This document shows, one piece after another, positions 50,819 to 60,181 of a DNA stretch of 64,000 bases. This DNA is from DATKFM01 sp963810485 (GTDB taxonomy: Bacteria > Pseudomonadota > Alphaproteobacteria > Dongiales > Dongiaceae). The translations under genes were made by a program, and so were the position numbers. The stretch covers positions 62,001 through 126,000 of the forward strand of contig CAWENQ010000005.1 of assembly GCA_963810485.1 (NCBI GenBank), in the 5' to 3' direction. Every line of letters starts with the position of its first letter. The first letter of the stretch is position 1. The notes below the pieces were generated by a model. The model ran no database searches. It worked only from the letters and a program-made list of their open reading frames with translations, and had not been told where the DNA came from.

Positions 50819-51228
50819 GCAACCAGCCTCGGAAAAATGTGAAGTAACAGAGCACTAACTAAGCCCTGGCCCACTGTGTAATGCCAGACGAGTTTTGTAT
50901 TATCAAAAGTTACACGGCGTTCCGCGGTAAGCTTGCCGGTAAGACCGCGAGCTATAGTAAAGATTCCCATCAGAACCGCCAGCACCACAAAGTGGGCCTG
51001 AACTGCCAACGTGATGTAGACCATCGCCGCATAACTACTATCGCTGGGACGCAAGCCGGTTTGCCAGTGCCCGCATAATTCAATGATAGAAGCCGATCCC
51101 AATGCGAGACACGCGAAAACAATCGCGCCGCACGCGATCAGGCTCCCATTTCTTCGGGAATTCATGAGCGCACCATCCGCCAGCTTGATGATGGCACTGC
51201 TGGCAAGGAGCGCGCCGACGCTTGCCAA
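50815..51228 (-). CDS. Cytochrome c oxidase subunit III-like C-terminal part, split from CoxI-III by one stop codon
   Basis: A 137-residue stretch with four or so helices. SDSSYAAMVYITLAVQAHFV and NTKLVWHYTVGQGLVSALLL resemble the second half of heme-copper oxidase subunit III. It is in the same reading frame as the preceding coxA-type gene, separated from it only by TAA at 51235-51237 and two codons. The start is a TTG if it is translated on its own. The simplest reading is that this was the C-terminus of a CoxI-III fusion and a nonsense change cut it off; re-initiation could still make it as a separate subunit. Confidence 0.7.
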   Translation of the reverse strand: MASVGALLASSAIIKLADGALMNSRRNGSLIACGAIVFACLALGSASIIELCGHWQTGLRPSDSSYAAMVYITLAVQAHFVVLAVLMGIFTIARGLTGKLTAERRVTFDNTKLVWHYTVGQGLVSALLLHIFPRLVA

Positions 51229-51234
51229 TGGCCA

Positions 51235-53340
51235 TTAAATCTTCGGCAGCAGAGGGCCCGATTGGCCTGGCCATACTTGCGGCGACACACTCCATAGATA
51301 CACATAAGAAAAGATAAGTGCGATAAACATCGACGCCGCGACAAGAAGTGCCACGATCACTGCCCACCACGAATGCGCCGCAGGCCCGCAGACATAGACC
51401 GGCAGGATCACGTCTCCTCCAATTGTCACGGGCGGCCAATCTGCTCCGGGGTCGGTATCCCAAAGCCATACTAGCAGGATGGCAAGCGCCAACACCCCGC
51501 ACACAATTGCTAAATAGACGTGCTTGAACGTCAGCAGTGCAAAGAATGCTGCAGTGAGTATGGCGGCAAGAAAGGAAAGCCAGCTCGGACCTGGAACTCT
51601 CAGCAGATATTCAGGCTTCGCATCGATCGGACTGGTGACCAATGTTTCTCGTTGGCCGGTTGCCGATCCCGGCAGGAAGTATCCGCCCTTTTCCACATCG
51701 TCGGCGAGCGCGTCGTCCTCCCAGATAGGGTCACGGCCATTGACGATTGGAATGCTGCGCGCGCCGTAGGCTGCCGCAGGCAGCCACTCCAGCGTGCCCG
51801 CTTTCCATAGATTCCCAGCGGTCTCACTGAGTGTAAAACGGAAATTCACAGCCAAATTCACAAGCGTTACCAGTACGCCCGCCGCAACAAGAAAGGCACC
51901 CGCGGTTGACAGGAGATTGAGCAGATCCCATCCGAAATTCGCCGGATACGTATAAATACGCCGCGGCATACCCATGAGTCCCAGAATGTGCATCGGAAAA
52001 AACGCCACATTGAACCCGACGAACATTAGCCCGAATGACCATCGGCCAAGGCGCTCGGACAGGGGCTGAGCACTCAGAGTCGGCGTCCAGTAGTAGAGCG
52101 CTGCGAACAACGGGAATACCATGCCGCCGAAGAGTACATAATGCAGGTGGGCGACCACGAAGTATGTGTCATGGACCTGCCAATCGAAGGGGACCATGGC
52201 CACCATAACACCGGTAAGTCCCCCAAGAGTGAATATCGCCAGGAATCCAAGCACGAACAACATCGGCACCGTGAATCGCGGCCGACCGGCCGCGATTGTG
52301 GCGATCCACGCAAACACCTGAATGCCGCTCGGAATTGCTACGGCCATGCTTGTTGCGGAGAATAAGGCAAGCGACAATTCCGGAATGCCTGTCGTGAACA
52401 TGTGATGCACCCAGAGCCCGAATGAGAAGAAGCCGGTGCCCACCAGCGCAACAACAATCAATCGGTACCCTATGAGCGGTACTCCCACCATTGTCGGTAC
52501 AATCATCGACACCATTCCCGCTGCTGGCAGAAAAATGATGTAGACCTCCGGGTGACCGAAGAACCAAAAGAGATGCTGCCAGAGCAGCGGGTCGCCGCCT
52601 CTATCAGTTATGAAGAAGGGCCACTGAAAGGCGCGCTCGAGTTCCAGCAACAATGTCGCAAGAATGACGGCGGGAAAGGCAAACACGATCATTCCTGCAA
52701 ATACCAGCATTGCCCAGGCAAACAGCGGCATCCTGTCGATCGTCATTCCCGGTGCGCGCGTGCGCAGAACGCCGACGATGATTTCCACAGCGCCGGCGAT
52801 TGCCGAGATTTCTATGAACCCGATTCCAAGGAGCCAGAAGTCGGAATTGATTCCCGGAGAGTAACGCCCGCTCGTCAATGGCGGATACATGAACCAGCCG
52901 CCATCGGGCGACAGGTCGAGGAATAGCGAGCAAAAGAAGAACATTCCGCCGATAAAATACGCCCAGAAAGCAAAGGCGCTAAGCCGCGGAAACGGCAAAT
53001 CACGCGCTGCCAGCATTTGCGGAAGTAAAAGTACGCCGACGGCCTCCACCACAGGCACGGCAAAAAGAAACATCATTACTGTGCCATGCATTGTGAACAG
53101 CTGATTGTACGTGCCTTGATCGATAAGCGCGTTCTGTGGGACGGCGAGTTGGAGGCGCATCAGCAGAGCAAGAATGCCAGCGAGCACGAAGAACAGCATC
53201 GCGGCGCCAATATAGAAAATGCCGATGTAGGTATTGTTCACGACACTGAAGAGCCGCAGACCGGAGGGAGGTGCCCAAATCGCCTCAAGCTCGATTAACT
53301 CGGCCGGCGGACGAGGAAGTTTATTTGGTAACTCAGTCAT
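51235..53340 (-). CDS. ctaD: Cytochrome c oxidase subunit I (caa3-type) with fused N-terminal part of subunit III
   Basis: A 701-residue protein with 12 or more helices in the CoxI part. LFTMHGTVMMFLFAVPVVEA holds a heme a His; FWFFGHPEVYIIFLPAAGMV the Cu-B His and the cross-linked Tyr; VHHMFTTGIPELSLALFSAT the Cu-B His pair; YFVVAHLHYVLFGGMVFPLF the heme a3 and heme a His. All metal ligands are present. The last 130 residues are an added segment with helices such as AHSWWAVIVALLVAASMFIA that match the start of subunit III. It reduces oxygen to water and pumps protons in the inner membrane. Its start overlaps the CoxII stop by four bases. An in-frame TAA stops it inside the subunit III part. 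Confidence 0.92.
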   Translation of the reverse strand: MTELPNKLPRPPAELIELEAIWAPPSGLRLFSVVNNTYIGIFYIGAAMLFFVLAGILALLMRLQLAVPQNALIDQGTYNQLFTMHGTVMMFLFAVPVVEAVGVLLLPQMLAARDLPFPRLSAFAFWAYFIGGMFFFCSLFLDLSPDGGWFMYPPLTSGRYSPGINSDFWLLGIGFIEISAIAGAVEIIVGVLRTRAPGMTIDRMPLFAWAMLVFAGMIVFAFPAVILATLLLELERAFQWPFFITDRGGDPLLWQHLFWFFGHPEVYIIFLPAAGMVSMIVPTMVGVPLIGYRLIVVALVGTGFFSFGLWVHHMFTTGIPELSLALFSATSMAVAIPSGIQVFAWIATIAAGRPRFTVPMLFVLGFLAIFTLGGLTGVMVAMVPFDWQVHDTYFVVAHLHYVLFGGMVFPLFAALYYWTPTLSAQPLSERLGRWSFGLMFVGFNVAFFPMHILGLMGMPRRIYTYPANFGWDLLNLLSTAGAFLVAAGVLVTLVNLAVNFRFTLSETAGNLWKAGTLEWLPAAAYGARSIPIVNGRDPIWEDDALADDVEKGGYFLPGSATGQRETLVTSPIDAKPEYLLRVPGPSWLSFLAAILTAAFFALLTFKHVYLAIVCGVLALAILLVWLWDTDPGADWPPVTIGGDVILPVYVCGPAAHSWWAVIVALLVAASMFIALIFSYVYLWSVSPQVWPGQSGPLLPKI

Positions 53341-54266
53341 CTGAGACTCTCGAGATACGAACTGAGAGCTGCGATTTCAGAACCTGAGAGGTTTTCAAAT
53401 GACGGCATTCGGTTGTTTGGCTTATGATGCTGATTGTTGCGAATCCATTGACCGAACGAGCTTGCGTCGGTCGGCAAAGTGTCGGCCCCGATTGACAATC
53501 TGCCGCCTACATGAGTCAGGTCCGGACCAATCATGCCATCGGCCATAGTACCGCGAATGGCATGACAGCCGCTGCAGCCGACCGACATGAAGAGCGCTTC
53601 GCCGTTCTGCCGCATCAAACTCGTTGGGGGTGCGGCAGGCTGACCTTGCAGCATCAACCATCGGTCGAACTCTTCTGGTTCAACTGCTATAATGGTGAAC
53701 GCCATGTGTGCGTGCGGCCCGCCGCAGTATTCGGCGCACTGCCCGCGGTAGACACCCACGTGATCTGTCTGCAGAAGCAACCTGTTGGTTACTCCTGGAA
53801 TCATATCAACTTTCCCGGCGAGTGCGGGCACCCAGAAGCTGTGGATTACGTCTGCGGATAGCAGATCAAGTGTAACCGGCCGACCTACTGGTACGTATAT
53901 CTCATTGGCAGTTGCAACATTCGACGCATCCAAACCCAGATAGTGAACACGCCACCACCATTGTTCGCCAGTGACTTGGATGCGCAAGGTACTGTCTTCG
54001 AACTGGCCTTTTGGTGAAGCGGTGAGCAGCAAACCATACACCAGCAGCACGGCAAGTGAGATCGCAGGAAACACTCCGCCTCCGACCAGTATGAAAGCGT
54101 CGCTTCCCAGGAGCCGCCGCGCACGCTTGCCACTGAAACAGGCGTATCCAGTAAGAACTGCGACCAGGACAATGATGCCCGCCGCGCCAAAAAACATCAG
54201 CCAGCCAAGATTCGCGATGGCCTCGGCTTTGGGGCTGAATGGGAAGAGGACGGAATGCTCCTGCAT
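53337..54266 (-). CDS. ctaC: Cytochrome c oxidase subunit II with fused cytochrome c domain (caa3-type)
   Basis: A 309-residue protein. Two N-terminal helices (LGWLMFFGAAGIIVLVAVLT; VFPAISLAVLLVYGLLLTAS) are followed by the cupredoxin domain: ADVIHSFWVPALAGKVDMIP (first Cu-A His) and GQCAEYCGGPHAHMAF (two Cys, Glu, His, Met of Cu-A). The C-terminal cytochrome c domain has heme motif CSGCH and a methionine ligand in NRMPSFENLS. This fusion defines the caa3 type. It passes electrons from cytochrome c to subunit I. It sits between the cytochrome c gene (20-base gap) and coxI (four-base overlap). Confidence 0.94.
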   Translation of the reverse strand: MQEHSVLFPFSPKAEAIANLGWLMFFGAAGIIVLVAVLTGYACFSGKRARRLLGSDAFILVGGGVFPAISLAVLLVYGLLLTASPKGQFEDSTLRIQVTGEQWWWRVHYLGLDASNVATANEIYVPVGRPVTLDLLSADVIHSFWVPALAGKVDMIPGVTNRLLLQTDHVGVYRGQCAEYCGGPHAHMAFTIIAVEPEEFDRWLMLQGQPAAPPTSLMRQNGEALFMSVGCSGCHAIRGTMADGMIGPDLTHVGGRLSIGADTLPTDASSFGQWIRNNQHHKPNNRMPSFENLSGSEIAALSSYLESLR

Positions 54267-54286
54267 GGCGAGCCCTCTACCGGCAC

Positions 54287-55414
54287 CTATGGAGGCCAGC
54301 CGGAAAGGTAGTTCGAAACGGCATTGATTTGCTCTTGACTAAGGCGCTGTCCAACTACGCACATGATTCTGGCCGTGGGCGTGCCACAACGGTTGCCGGA
54401 CTGAAATAGAGCAAGTTGATCGGCGATTTGGGTGGCGTGCTGGCCGAACAAACTCGGATACAGAGGATGTCGCTCTGCCGCGTTCTCGGCATGGCACGAC
54501 ACGCAGGGCGGAATTCCATCCTCCTGTACGCCCACCTCTGTCAACGATTGTCCCAGCTTGAAAAGTTCACTGCCGGTATCCCTTGGAGGACCAACCGCGA
54601 TCGATGACTGCTGGGCAGCGTAGTAGCCCGCAATGATCTGCCGTTCGGTCTCATCCAATTCCACAGCGATCGGCTGCATGATTCCGCTCTGTCGCTTGCC
54701 TTCGGCGAAGTCCTGCAACTGTCTCTGGATGTAACTGGCCGATAGCATATCGAGTCGCGGGAAAGCGCCGCTTGGACGCCCGGTTCCGTCCAGGCCATGG
54801 CACTGGGAGCAGCCTCTAAGAATTGTTTCAACAGATGCATCGCTTCCGGCCGCCGCATCAGTCGTATCGAGTGTTGTAAGGGCCTCATACTCAGCTGAAT
54901 CCATTGTCGGTAGTTGCTGCAAAAAATCTACAAGCGCCCACACTTCGTCGTCTCTTCCTTGAGCTGGCCAAGCGGGCATGCCCGTGTATTTCAGCCCGTT
55001 CATTACGATCCAGAACAGTTCATTGGGCTCCCAAGCCGCCACCCGGGGACCGAGATCGGGCGGCGGGGGCAGCATCGCTTGAGCTATTGGGCTGGGCGCT
55101 TGGCCGGGCGCGCCATGACAAGCTGCACAGCCAATTCGGTAGTGTGCGGCACCACGTTCAATCTGCGACGCTATCCCAAGGTCCGGTACTTCAATTCCCA
55201 TGGCGTGCGTGCGCACAGAGCTGTGCATTCCAAATTCGAGGATTGCCTCAACGCCGGACCAATGGCCCTTGCTCGCCGCGACGTTATACAGTCCTGACCA
55301 AGCGAACAGGAATCCACCGACGAACAATGTCGCGCCGATGAAACCCGCCCATTTCGCGATTTTCTGCCATCGGAAAGCCTTGCCGCGTCCGTTATGAGGC
55401 CAGATGCGCGCCAT
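54287..55414 (-). CDS. Triheme c-type cytochrome, membrane-anchored
   Basis: A 375-residue protein. The N-terminal anchor is IAKWAGFIGATLFVGGFLFA. Three heme attachment sites follow: CAACH (about 100), CSQCH (about 205) and CVSCH (about 310). GMPAWPAQGRDDEVWALVDF and YIQRQLQDFAEGKRQSG are typical cytochrome c segments. The ATG at 55414, MARIWPHNGRGKAF, overlaps the end of ctaG by 23 bases; the frame is open to 55495. It is likely the electron donor to the caa3 oxidase encoded downstream, perhaps taking electrons from the dehydrogenase encoded at 56259. Confidence 0.85.
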   Translation of the reverse strand: MARIWPHNGRGKAFRWQKIAKWAGFIGATLFVGGFLFAWSGLYNVAASKGHWSGVEAILEFGMHSSVRTHAMGIEVPDLGIASQIERGAAHYRIGCAACHGAPGQAPSPIAQAMLPPPPDLGPRVAAWEPNELFWIVMNGLKYTGMPAWPAQGRDDEVWALVDFLQQLPTMDSAEYEALTTLDTTDAAAGSDASVETILRGCSQCHGLDGTGRPSGAFPRLDMLSASYIQRQLQDFAEGKRQSGIMQPIAVELDETERQIIAGYYAAQQSSIAVGPPRDTGSELFKLGQSLTEVGVQEDGIPPCVSCHAENAAERHPLYPSLFGQHATQIADQLALFQSGNRCGTPTARIMCVVGQRLSQEQINAVSNYLSGWPP

Positions 55415-56106
55415 CAAAACTCTTGTCCAAAGCCTTGTGGAGGCTTCGTTCCCGGAAGATCCATCGAGCAAATAGCACAATCGCCACCATGACATAAATC
55501 AGAGCGCAGGCGCCGGTCATTAACAACCCCGCCAGTTGCTGATCCTCCAGTGTGGAAATTCCAAAGACCTCCGGAGCTACGATGCGGTCCATATAGGATG
55601 CGGCGTGAAAATATGAGAATTGCGCCGAAGAGGCACAGAATCTTGCCGCACAACAGTAGGGCGAAGACTGTCCGCCAAACTGTGCGCTTATCGCTTCTCC
55701 ATAAGGAGCTCCAAAAGACAAATGCAGCAAAAAGCAACGATCCGTGCATGAGGAAAGTGAGAGCTGTGCTGTGATGGGCAGCCGTGAATACCGAAGGAAC
55801 ATGCCATGTCAGGAACAGGGCAATTTGCAGGATGGAAGCCAGAATGACGGAAGGAAGGTAGCGCAAACAATGCATGGAGAAGGCTGCCGCCAGGAGCGGG
55901 CCGGCGAAGTTCATCGTAATCAAGTGCTGCAGCATATGGACGGCAAGAGAATCCACCGCGAATGACCGCAGCGGCCAGATCCAGGCGAAGGACAGCAGAA
56001 ATACAGCGCCGATTGCGGCCGACGTTAGAAAAAGCCGCTTCTCGCAAGGCTGACCTTCCGACAGAACTCGGAAATGCGACGCCGGCGCCGGCTTTTTTAC
56101 GACCAT
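55392..56106 (-). CDS. ctaG: CtaG/caa3-type oxidase assembly protein (frameshifted near C-terminus)
   Basis: About 238 residues when repaired. Six helices include LTSAAIGAVFLLSFAWIWPL, SVILASILQIALFLTWHVPS and VFALLLCGKILCLFGAILIF. HMLQHLITMNFAGPLLAAAF has the conserved His region of the CtaG family, which inserts copper. The frame breaks near 55590 in a TATAT stretch; the true C-terminus continues as DRIVAPEVFGISTLEDQQLA and ends SFDGAHLAS at 55392. First gene of the oxidase operon, divergent from the sorbosone-type dehydrogenase. Confidence 0.82.
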
Positions 56107-56258
56107 TGGCCCCCCTGGAATCGCCCGCTTGGTAGCTTAGCAACTGGTTGGCAGACAACTGGTTCCCCAATCCGGCAGAGGTTCGACTTCAGGTTGGGGA
56201 ACACATCCGGAAATACGGTGTTCAGAGTCGCAGTGTTCCACACGCCTGGACAGGATTC

Positions 56259-57587
56259 GTGAGCAGTTTCAGAGCATTATTGCTTGGTGGCTTCATTCTC
56301 GGCATTGCTGTGTTCGGCTTTGCGTCTTGCGGGGACAGAGCGGACCTGGATCCGGAAGACAGCATGGGCGTCAATCCGGTCCTGCCGGACCCCAGCACGC
56401 CACTCATCCCCACGGTAAACGTTGCTGAGGCTGTGCGTTGGCCTCCCGGTGTAACGCCGAAGGCTGCGCCTGGCCTGTCGGTGTCCGCATTTGCCACCGG
56501 CCTCGATCATCCACGTTGGCTGTACGTGCTGCCGAATGGGGACGTCCTAGTCGCAGAGACCAATGCTCCACCGAGGCCGGATCAAGGCGGTGGAATTCGC
56601 GGATGGTTCTTTAGCATTTTTCAGGAGAAAGCCGGAGCATCGACCCCGAGTGCCAACCGCATAACCTTGTTGCGGGATACCAATAGCGACGGCGTTGCAG
56701 ACATTCACACGCCCTTCATTCAAGGGTTGAATTCTCCTTTCGGCATAACGCTGGTGGGCAACTCTCTCTACGTCGCGAATACTGACGCAGTGGTGAGTTT
56801 CGAGTATCAGCCCGGCGCGACGAAGATTGACTCCCCACCCCGAAAAATCGCCGACCTTCCCGCTGGCCCGCTCAATCATCATTGGACGAAGAATCTCATT
56901 GCCTCCGCCGATGGAAAGCGCCTTTACGCCACCGTTGGATCGAACAGCAATGTAGGCGAGAATGGATTGGAGAAAGAGGAGCGGCGGGCCGCAATCCTGG
57001 AGATTGATCCAACAACCGGCTCGTCACGACTGTATGCAACTGGGCTGCGCAACCCAAACGGGCTTGCCTGGGAAACGGAAACGGGCGTCCTGTGGACCGT
57101 GGTCAACGAGCGTGACGAATTGGGCAGCGATTTGGTTCCTGACTATCTCACGTCCGTGCGAGAGGATGGATTCTACGGCTGGCCATACAGCTACTTCGGG
57201 CAACATGTCGACGAACGGGTCGAACCGCAAAGACCGGATCTAGTCGCTGAAGCCATCAAACCAGATTACGCACTTGGGAATCACGTTGCTCCGTTGGGAC
57301 TCGCCTTTTCTGAGGGCAATCTATTGCCGCCTCGTTTCCGAGGTGGCGCTTTCATCGGACAGCATGGTTCATGGAACCGAGAGCCTCGCAGTGGCTACAA
57401 CGTGGTGTTCGTGCCATTCAGCGGCGGGCAGCCAGTCGGATTGCCTATAGAAATTCTCACGGGTTTCATCAGTTCAGATGACGAGGCCTATGGTCGTCCT
57501 GTCGGGGTAACATTTGATAAAGCTGGCGCTCTCCTAGTCGCCGACGATGTTGGCAACATTATATGGCGGATCACACCAGATTCTTGA
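56259..57587 (+). CDS. PQQ-dependent sugar dehydrogenase, L-sorbosone dehydrogenase-like lipoprotein
   Basis: A 442-residue beta-propeller enzyme. The GTG at 56259 gives a lipoprotein signal peptide (LLLGGFILGIAVFGFASCGD, lipobox FASC). FATGLDHPRWLYVLPNGDVL, NSPFGITLVGNSLYVANTDA, ATGLRNPNGLAWETETGVLW, NERDELGSDLVPDYLT and FIGQHGSWNREPRSGYNVVF are the sorbosone dehydrogenase family motifs. The enzyme oxidises sugars or aldehydes in the periplasm and hands electrons to cytochromes. It is divergent from the caa3 oxidase operon and could feed it. The ORF is open to a TTG at 56148 but that part has no signal peptide. Confidence 0.88.
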   Translation: MSSFRALLLGGFILGIAVFGFASCGDRADLDPEDSMGVNPVLPDPSTPLIPTVNVAEAVRWPPGVTPKAAPGLSVSAFATGLDHPRWLYVLPNGDVLVAETNAPPRPDQGGGIRGWFFSIFQEKAGASTPSANRITLLRDTNSDGVADIHTPFIQGLNSPFGITLVGNSLYVANTDAVVSFEYQPGATKIDSPPRKIADLPAGPLNHHWTKNLIASADGKRLYATVGSNSNVGENGLEKEERRAAILEIDPTTGSSRLYATGLRNPNGLAWETETGVLWTVVNERDELGSDLVPDYLTSVREDGFYGWPYSYFGQHVDERVEPQRPDLVAEAIKPDYALGNHVAPLGLAFSEGNLLPPRFRGGAFIGQHGSWNREPRSGYNVVFVPFSGGQPVGLPIEILTGFISSDDEAYGRPVGVTFDKAGALLVADDVGNIIWRITPDS

Positions 57588-58206
57588 AGCGCTCCAGAGG
57601 TCGCGCGATAACACGTCGATGTTAGCGGTGAGTTAAAGTTGCCCGTATCAGCCGGGGCGGAACAATGTCCGCCTATCCATCAACAGCGGCCGATCACATG
57701 TTGTCGCCGAACATCCGAAATGTGCCATGAGTGGAAGTCTCGAGCAGCAATGTCAAATAGCTTGACGTTGAACGTCAAGGTTGGACGCGAACGTACGCAG
57801 CTATTCCCGCAAGCGCACGACCTGTCCACTAGGATGACCAACCGCATGGCTGCTTCGACCAGACTCTCCGAATTGAGTGTCTTGTTAAGCACGACGGCAT
57901 TTCGGAACGCGCGAGGCAGGCTTTCACGCCCATAGCGGAATACGAATAGGAACGGAGTGTTTCAGCAACGCAGCCCCGCCGCGACTTCGTCCGCTCCGAG
58001 CAGATCTGCAGCGTGGAGAGATCTCGAAAGTCCCTCTGGGCGCACTTTATGGTCTGGTGAATCCAGGCTTAGTGGACGACAGCTGGCGGCGTCTGGGAAG
58101 GCGGTGTGACTAAGTTACAGACCATGAGTAGCGTTAGTTTCCCGATTTATCGAGTTAAGCTCACCGAGGCCGCAATACGGCTCACCCGGGACCTTCAGGG
58201 GAAACC
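57588..58206. other. Intergenic region without a recognisable gene
   Basis: Short open frames occur on both strands (for example 57680-57892 minus) but none has a recognisable motif or convincing start. Base composition is mixed. It may hold decayed sequence of the island. Confidence 0.5.
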
Positions 58207-58458
58207 GTGTTCACGGAACTCGAGATCTGGCGATCTGCCACGGCGATGAACAAGGGCGACGGTATGGAAGCTAGGCTCGAAGCTGCAAAGCGGGCGGATG
58301 AGTTGCGGGCAGACGGCGACGTTGAGGGAAGTGCGACCTGACGCCAGACTATGACAGCGATTGAGCGGCTGCAGACCGATCGCCCCAAGGAACGAAAGCG
58401 AATTGAGGTAGCTACGCGAAGCCGCTGGACATCGCCGAGAAATGGGACTCTGCCATGA
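58207..58458 (+). pseudogene. Small helical protein gene with internal TGA, paralogue of 59678-59872
   Basis: Starting at GTG 58207: ELEIWRSATAMNKGDGMEAR, LEAAKRADELRADGDVEGSA, T, then TGA at 58339-58341, then RQTMTAIERLQTDRPKER in the same frame to a second stop at 58456. The intact paralogue at 59678 has Trp at the TGA position (GATWRWIMTAIEQLQAE), so this is a TGG to TGA nonsense change. This short protein type is common in rhizobia-related genomes; function unknown. Confidence 0.7.
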
Positions 58459-58653
58459 CTGAGTCTGTCCGCGATCATAGGTCGCCGCCGAACCTTTAGC
58501 GCAATTGCGCATTCGGTCGAGTGGGGAAGAGTACAGCAGACAGCAAATGAATCTCCTCTTCGGGAGAATCGATTGAGGTGTGAAGTATTTTTCCCCACTT
58601 CCCCGGGCGTTCCCACCCGCCCTGGCATTTCTCGATACCCGCGCCTCTCACTC

Positions 58654-58684
58654 AGCCCCGGCAAATCACCGGGGCTTTTCTTAT
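58654..58684 (+). terminator. Rho-independent terminator
   Basis: AGCCCCGG, loop CAAATCA, CCGGGGCT, then TTTCTTATT. No intact gene precedes it on this strand within 1 kb except the broken small gene at 58207-58458. The rest of 58459-58788 shows no gene. Confidence 0.75.
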
Positions 58685-58788
58685 TGTCTTGATGTCACAG
58701 CAAAGATTTCGTACCCATTCGTACAATATTTTTGGTGACCTTCGCGACACAGCGGAAATAAATTTCGGCTGTTGGGCGGGACAGTTCG

Positions 58789-59181
58789 ATGCTCGCAAAC
58801 TGCCGAATCCTGATCGTCGAAGACGAAGCGGTGATCGCTCTCGAACTGGCTACGATTCTTGAGGACGAAGGTGCCGAGATTGTTGGCATTGCCAACAATC
58901 TAGCGTCGGCACTCGATTTCGTGCGCCTAAGCCACATAGACTGCGCACTGCTCGACATCTATTTGCACAACGAGACCTCTTATCGTGTTGCGGATGCTCT
59001 TTCGCACCGTCTCGTGCCATTTGCTTTCTTGACCGGATTTACGGATCCCGTCTTACCAGCGCGGCACAAACATCGACCGGTAATCAACAAGTCATTCATG
59101 CCTACGGATATTTTGGAAGTCGTAGCGGTATTGCCATGGCGTTCGGGCACAGCCGACAGAAGGCTGACCCTAAAGCCCTAG
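58789..59181 (+). CDS. Single-domain response regulator (CheY-like receiver)
   Basis: A 130-residue protein. CRILIVEDEAVIALELATIL contains the acidic pair, CALLDIYLHNETSYRVADAL the phosphorylated Asp, and PFAFLTGFTDPVL the conserved Thr; the conserved Lys is in VINKSFM. No output domain follows. Such stand-alone receivers often modulate histidine kinases of the HWE type in alphaproteobacteria; the partner kinase is not in the window. Confidence 0.88.
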   Translation: MLANCRILIVEDEAVIALELATILEDEGAEIVGIANNLASALDFVRLSHIDCALLDIYLHNETSYRVADALSHRLVPFAFLTGFTDPVLPARHKHRPVINKSFMPTDILEVVAVLPWRSGTADRRLTLKP

Positions 59182-59286
59182 TAGCCGTTCGGGTGAGTAG
59201 TGACGCTAGCGCCTGAACATCGAACTAACTAAGCGAGTCAGAAAATTCGCGATCCTAGTGGGAACCGGTCCGCCGATGTCACATTC

Positions 59287-59637
59287 ATGATTTACAAATT
59301 CAACAGGCTGAGAATGGGGAGGGGCGCCGTGAACAAGGTCAGCAACGGAAACAGCGTCATTCAGCTGGTTGACCCAATCACAACTGGGCTGGGAAAGAAG
59401 CTGCTATGGCGGCGGGGAACCTGTGAGCTGTGGGAGGGCTCAGTCGAAGGCGAGCGGCGCAGTGGAAGCGTGCACTATTTCGTTACCGAGCCAGGCGTTC
59501 ACCCTGCGTCATTTGAGGGTCTTCGGGATGCATGGCTCTACTTCCGCAAGATAACCGACAAGCCTGGCAACGGTTTGAACCCGCCTGGTAGACCGAAACC
59601 TCGGTCTCGGCGGCCTGAGCAGCCATCCCCGCAATAG
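59287..59637 (+). CDS. Small hypothetical protein
   Basis: 116 residues. TCELWEGSVEGERRSGSVHY and FEGLRDAWLYFRKITDKPG suggest a compact beta-alpha fold, followed by a Pro/Arg-rich tail. A start at GTG 59329 is possible. No recognisable domain. It stands between the response regulator and another small gene. Confidence 0.45.
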   Translation: MIYKFNRLRMGRGAVNKVSNGNSVIQLVDPITTGLGKKLLWRRGTCELWEGSVEGERRSGSVHYFVTEPGVHPASFEGLRDAWLYFRKITDKPGNGLNPPGRPKPRSRRPEQPSPQ

Positions 59638-59677
59638 TCGGGGGGACCGTCGCAAGATCCGACGCCAGGATAACGCG

Positions 59678-59872
59678 ATGCTCTCCGAGATCGACATCTG
59701 GCGAGCGGCTGCAGCGATGATCAAGCGCTACGGCGCTGAGGCTGGGTTCGAGTCAGCAAAGTGCGCAGACGCGATGCTGGTGGCCGGCGATGGCGGCGCT
59801 ACTTGGCGCTGGATTATGACGGCTATCGAGCAGTTGCAGGCCGAGCGGCCGAGTGGCGCAAGAGTGAACTAA
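59678..59872 (+). CDS. Small conserved hypothetical protein (helical)
   Basis: 64 residues: MLSEIDIWRAAAAMIKRYGA, EAGFESAKCADAMLVAGDGG, ATWRWIMTAIEQLQAERPSG. It is entirely helical in appearance and of a type widespread in rhizobia-like genomes; function unknown. The broken paralogue is at 58207-58458. A GC-rich hairpin with ATAG loop (CCCCGCAATAGTCGGGG) lies just upstream, around 59628. Confidence 0.6.
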   Translation: MLSEIDIWRAAAAMIKRYGAEAGFESAKCADAMLVAGDGGATWRWIMTAIEQLQAERPSGARVN

Positions 59873-60181
59873 CTGCACCATACGGGAATGCGCGTTGCGA
59901 CACTCAACCTTTGCGACGCTCTGAATGCTGCGTTTCCAGCTTCCTCAGGTCCGGTTCTGGCACAGACATTCGAGAGGGCAAGCGCGTTGTCCGGAGCGCC
60001 CCCAAAAGCAGATGCGCAGCATTTCGACGGGCCGACGGCTATGTCTGAAAATACGACCAAGGCTGAGCCTTGCTTTCGGAAAGGACGGTCACTTGTGATC
60101 AAATTATCAATGGGTTGCCTGATTTCGTCCTATCGCTGACCTATGCAGCAGCCACGAAAGGCAATTCGAGATGGCTGCACT

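Noticed and set aside
58339..58341. In-frame TGA as a selenocysteine codon
   Set aside because: The paralogue has Trp here, there is no redox motif, and no SECIS-like hairpin is evident right after the codon. A nonsense change is simpler.
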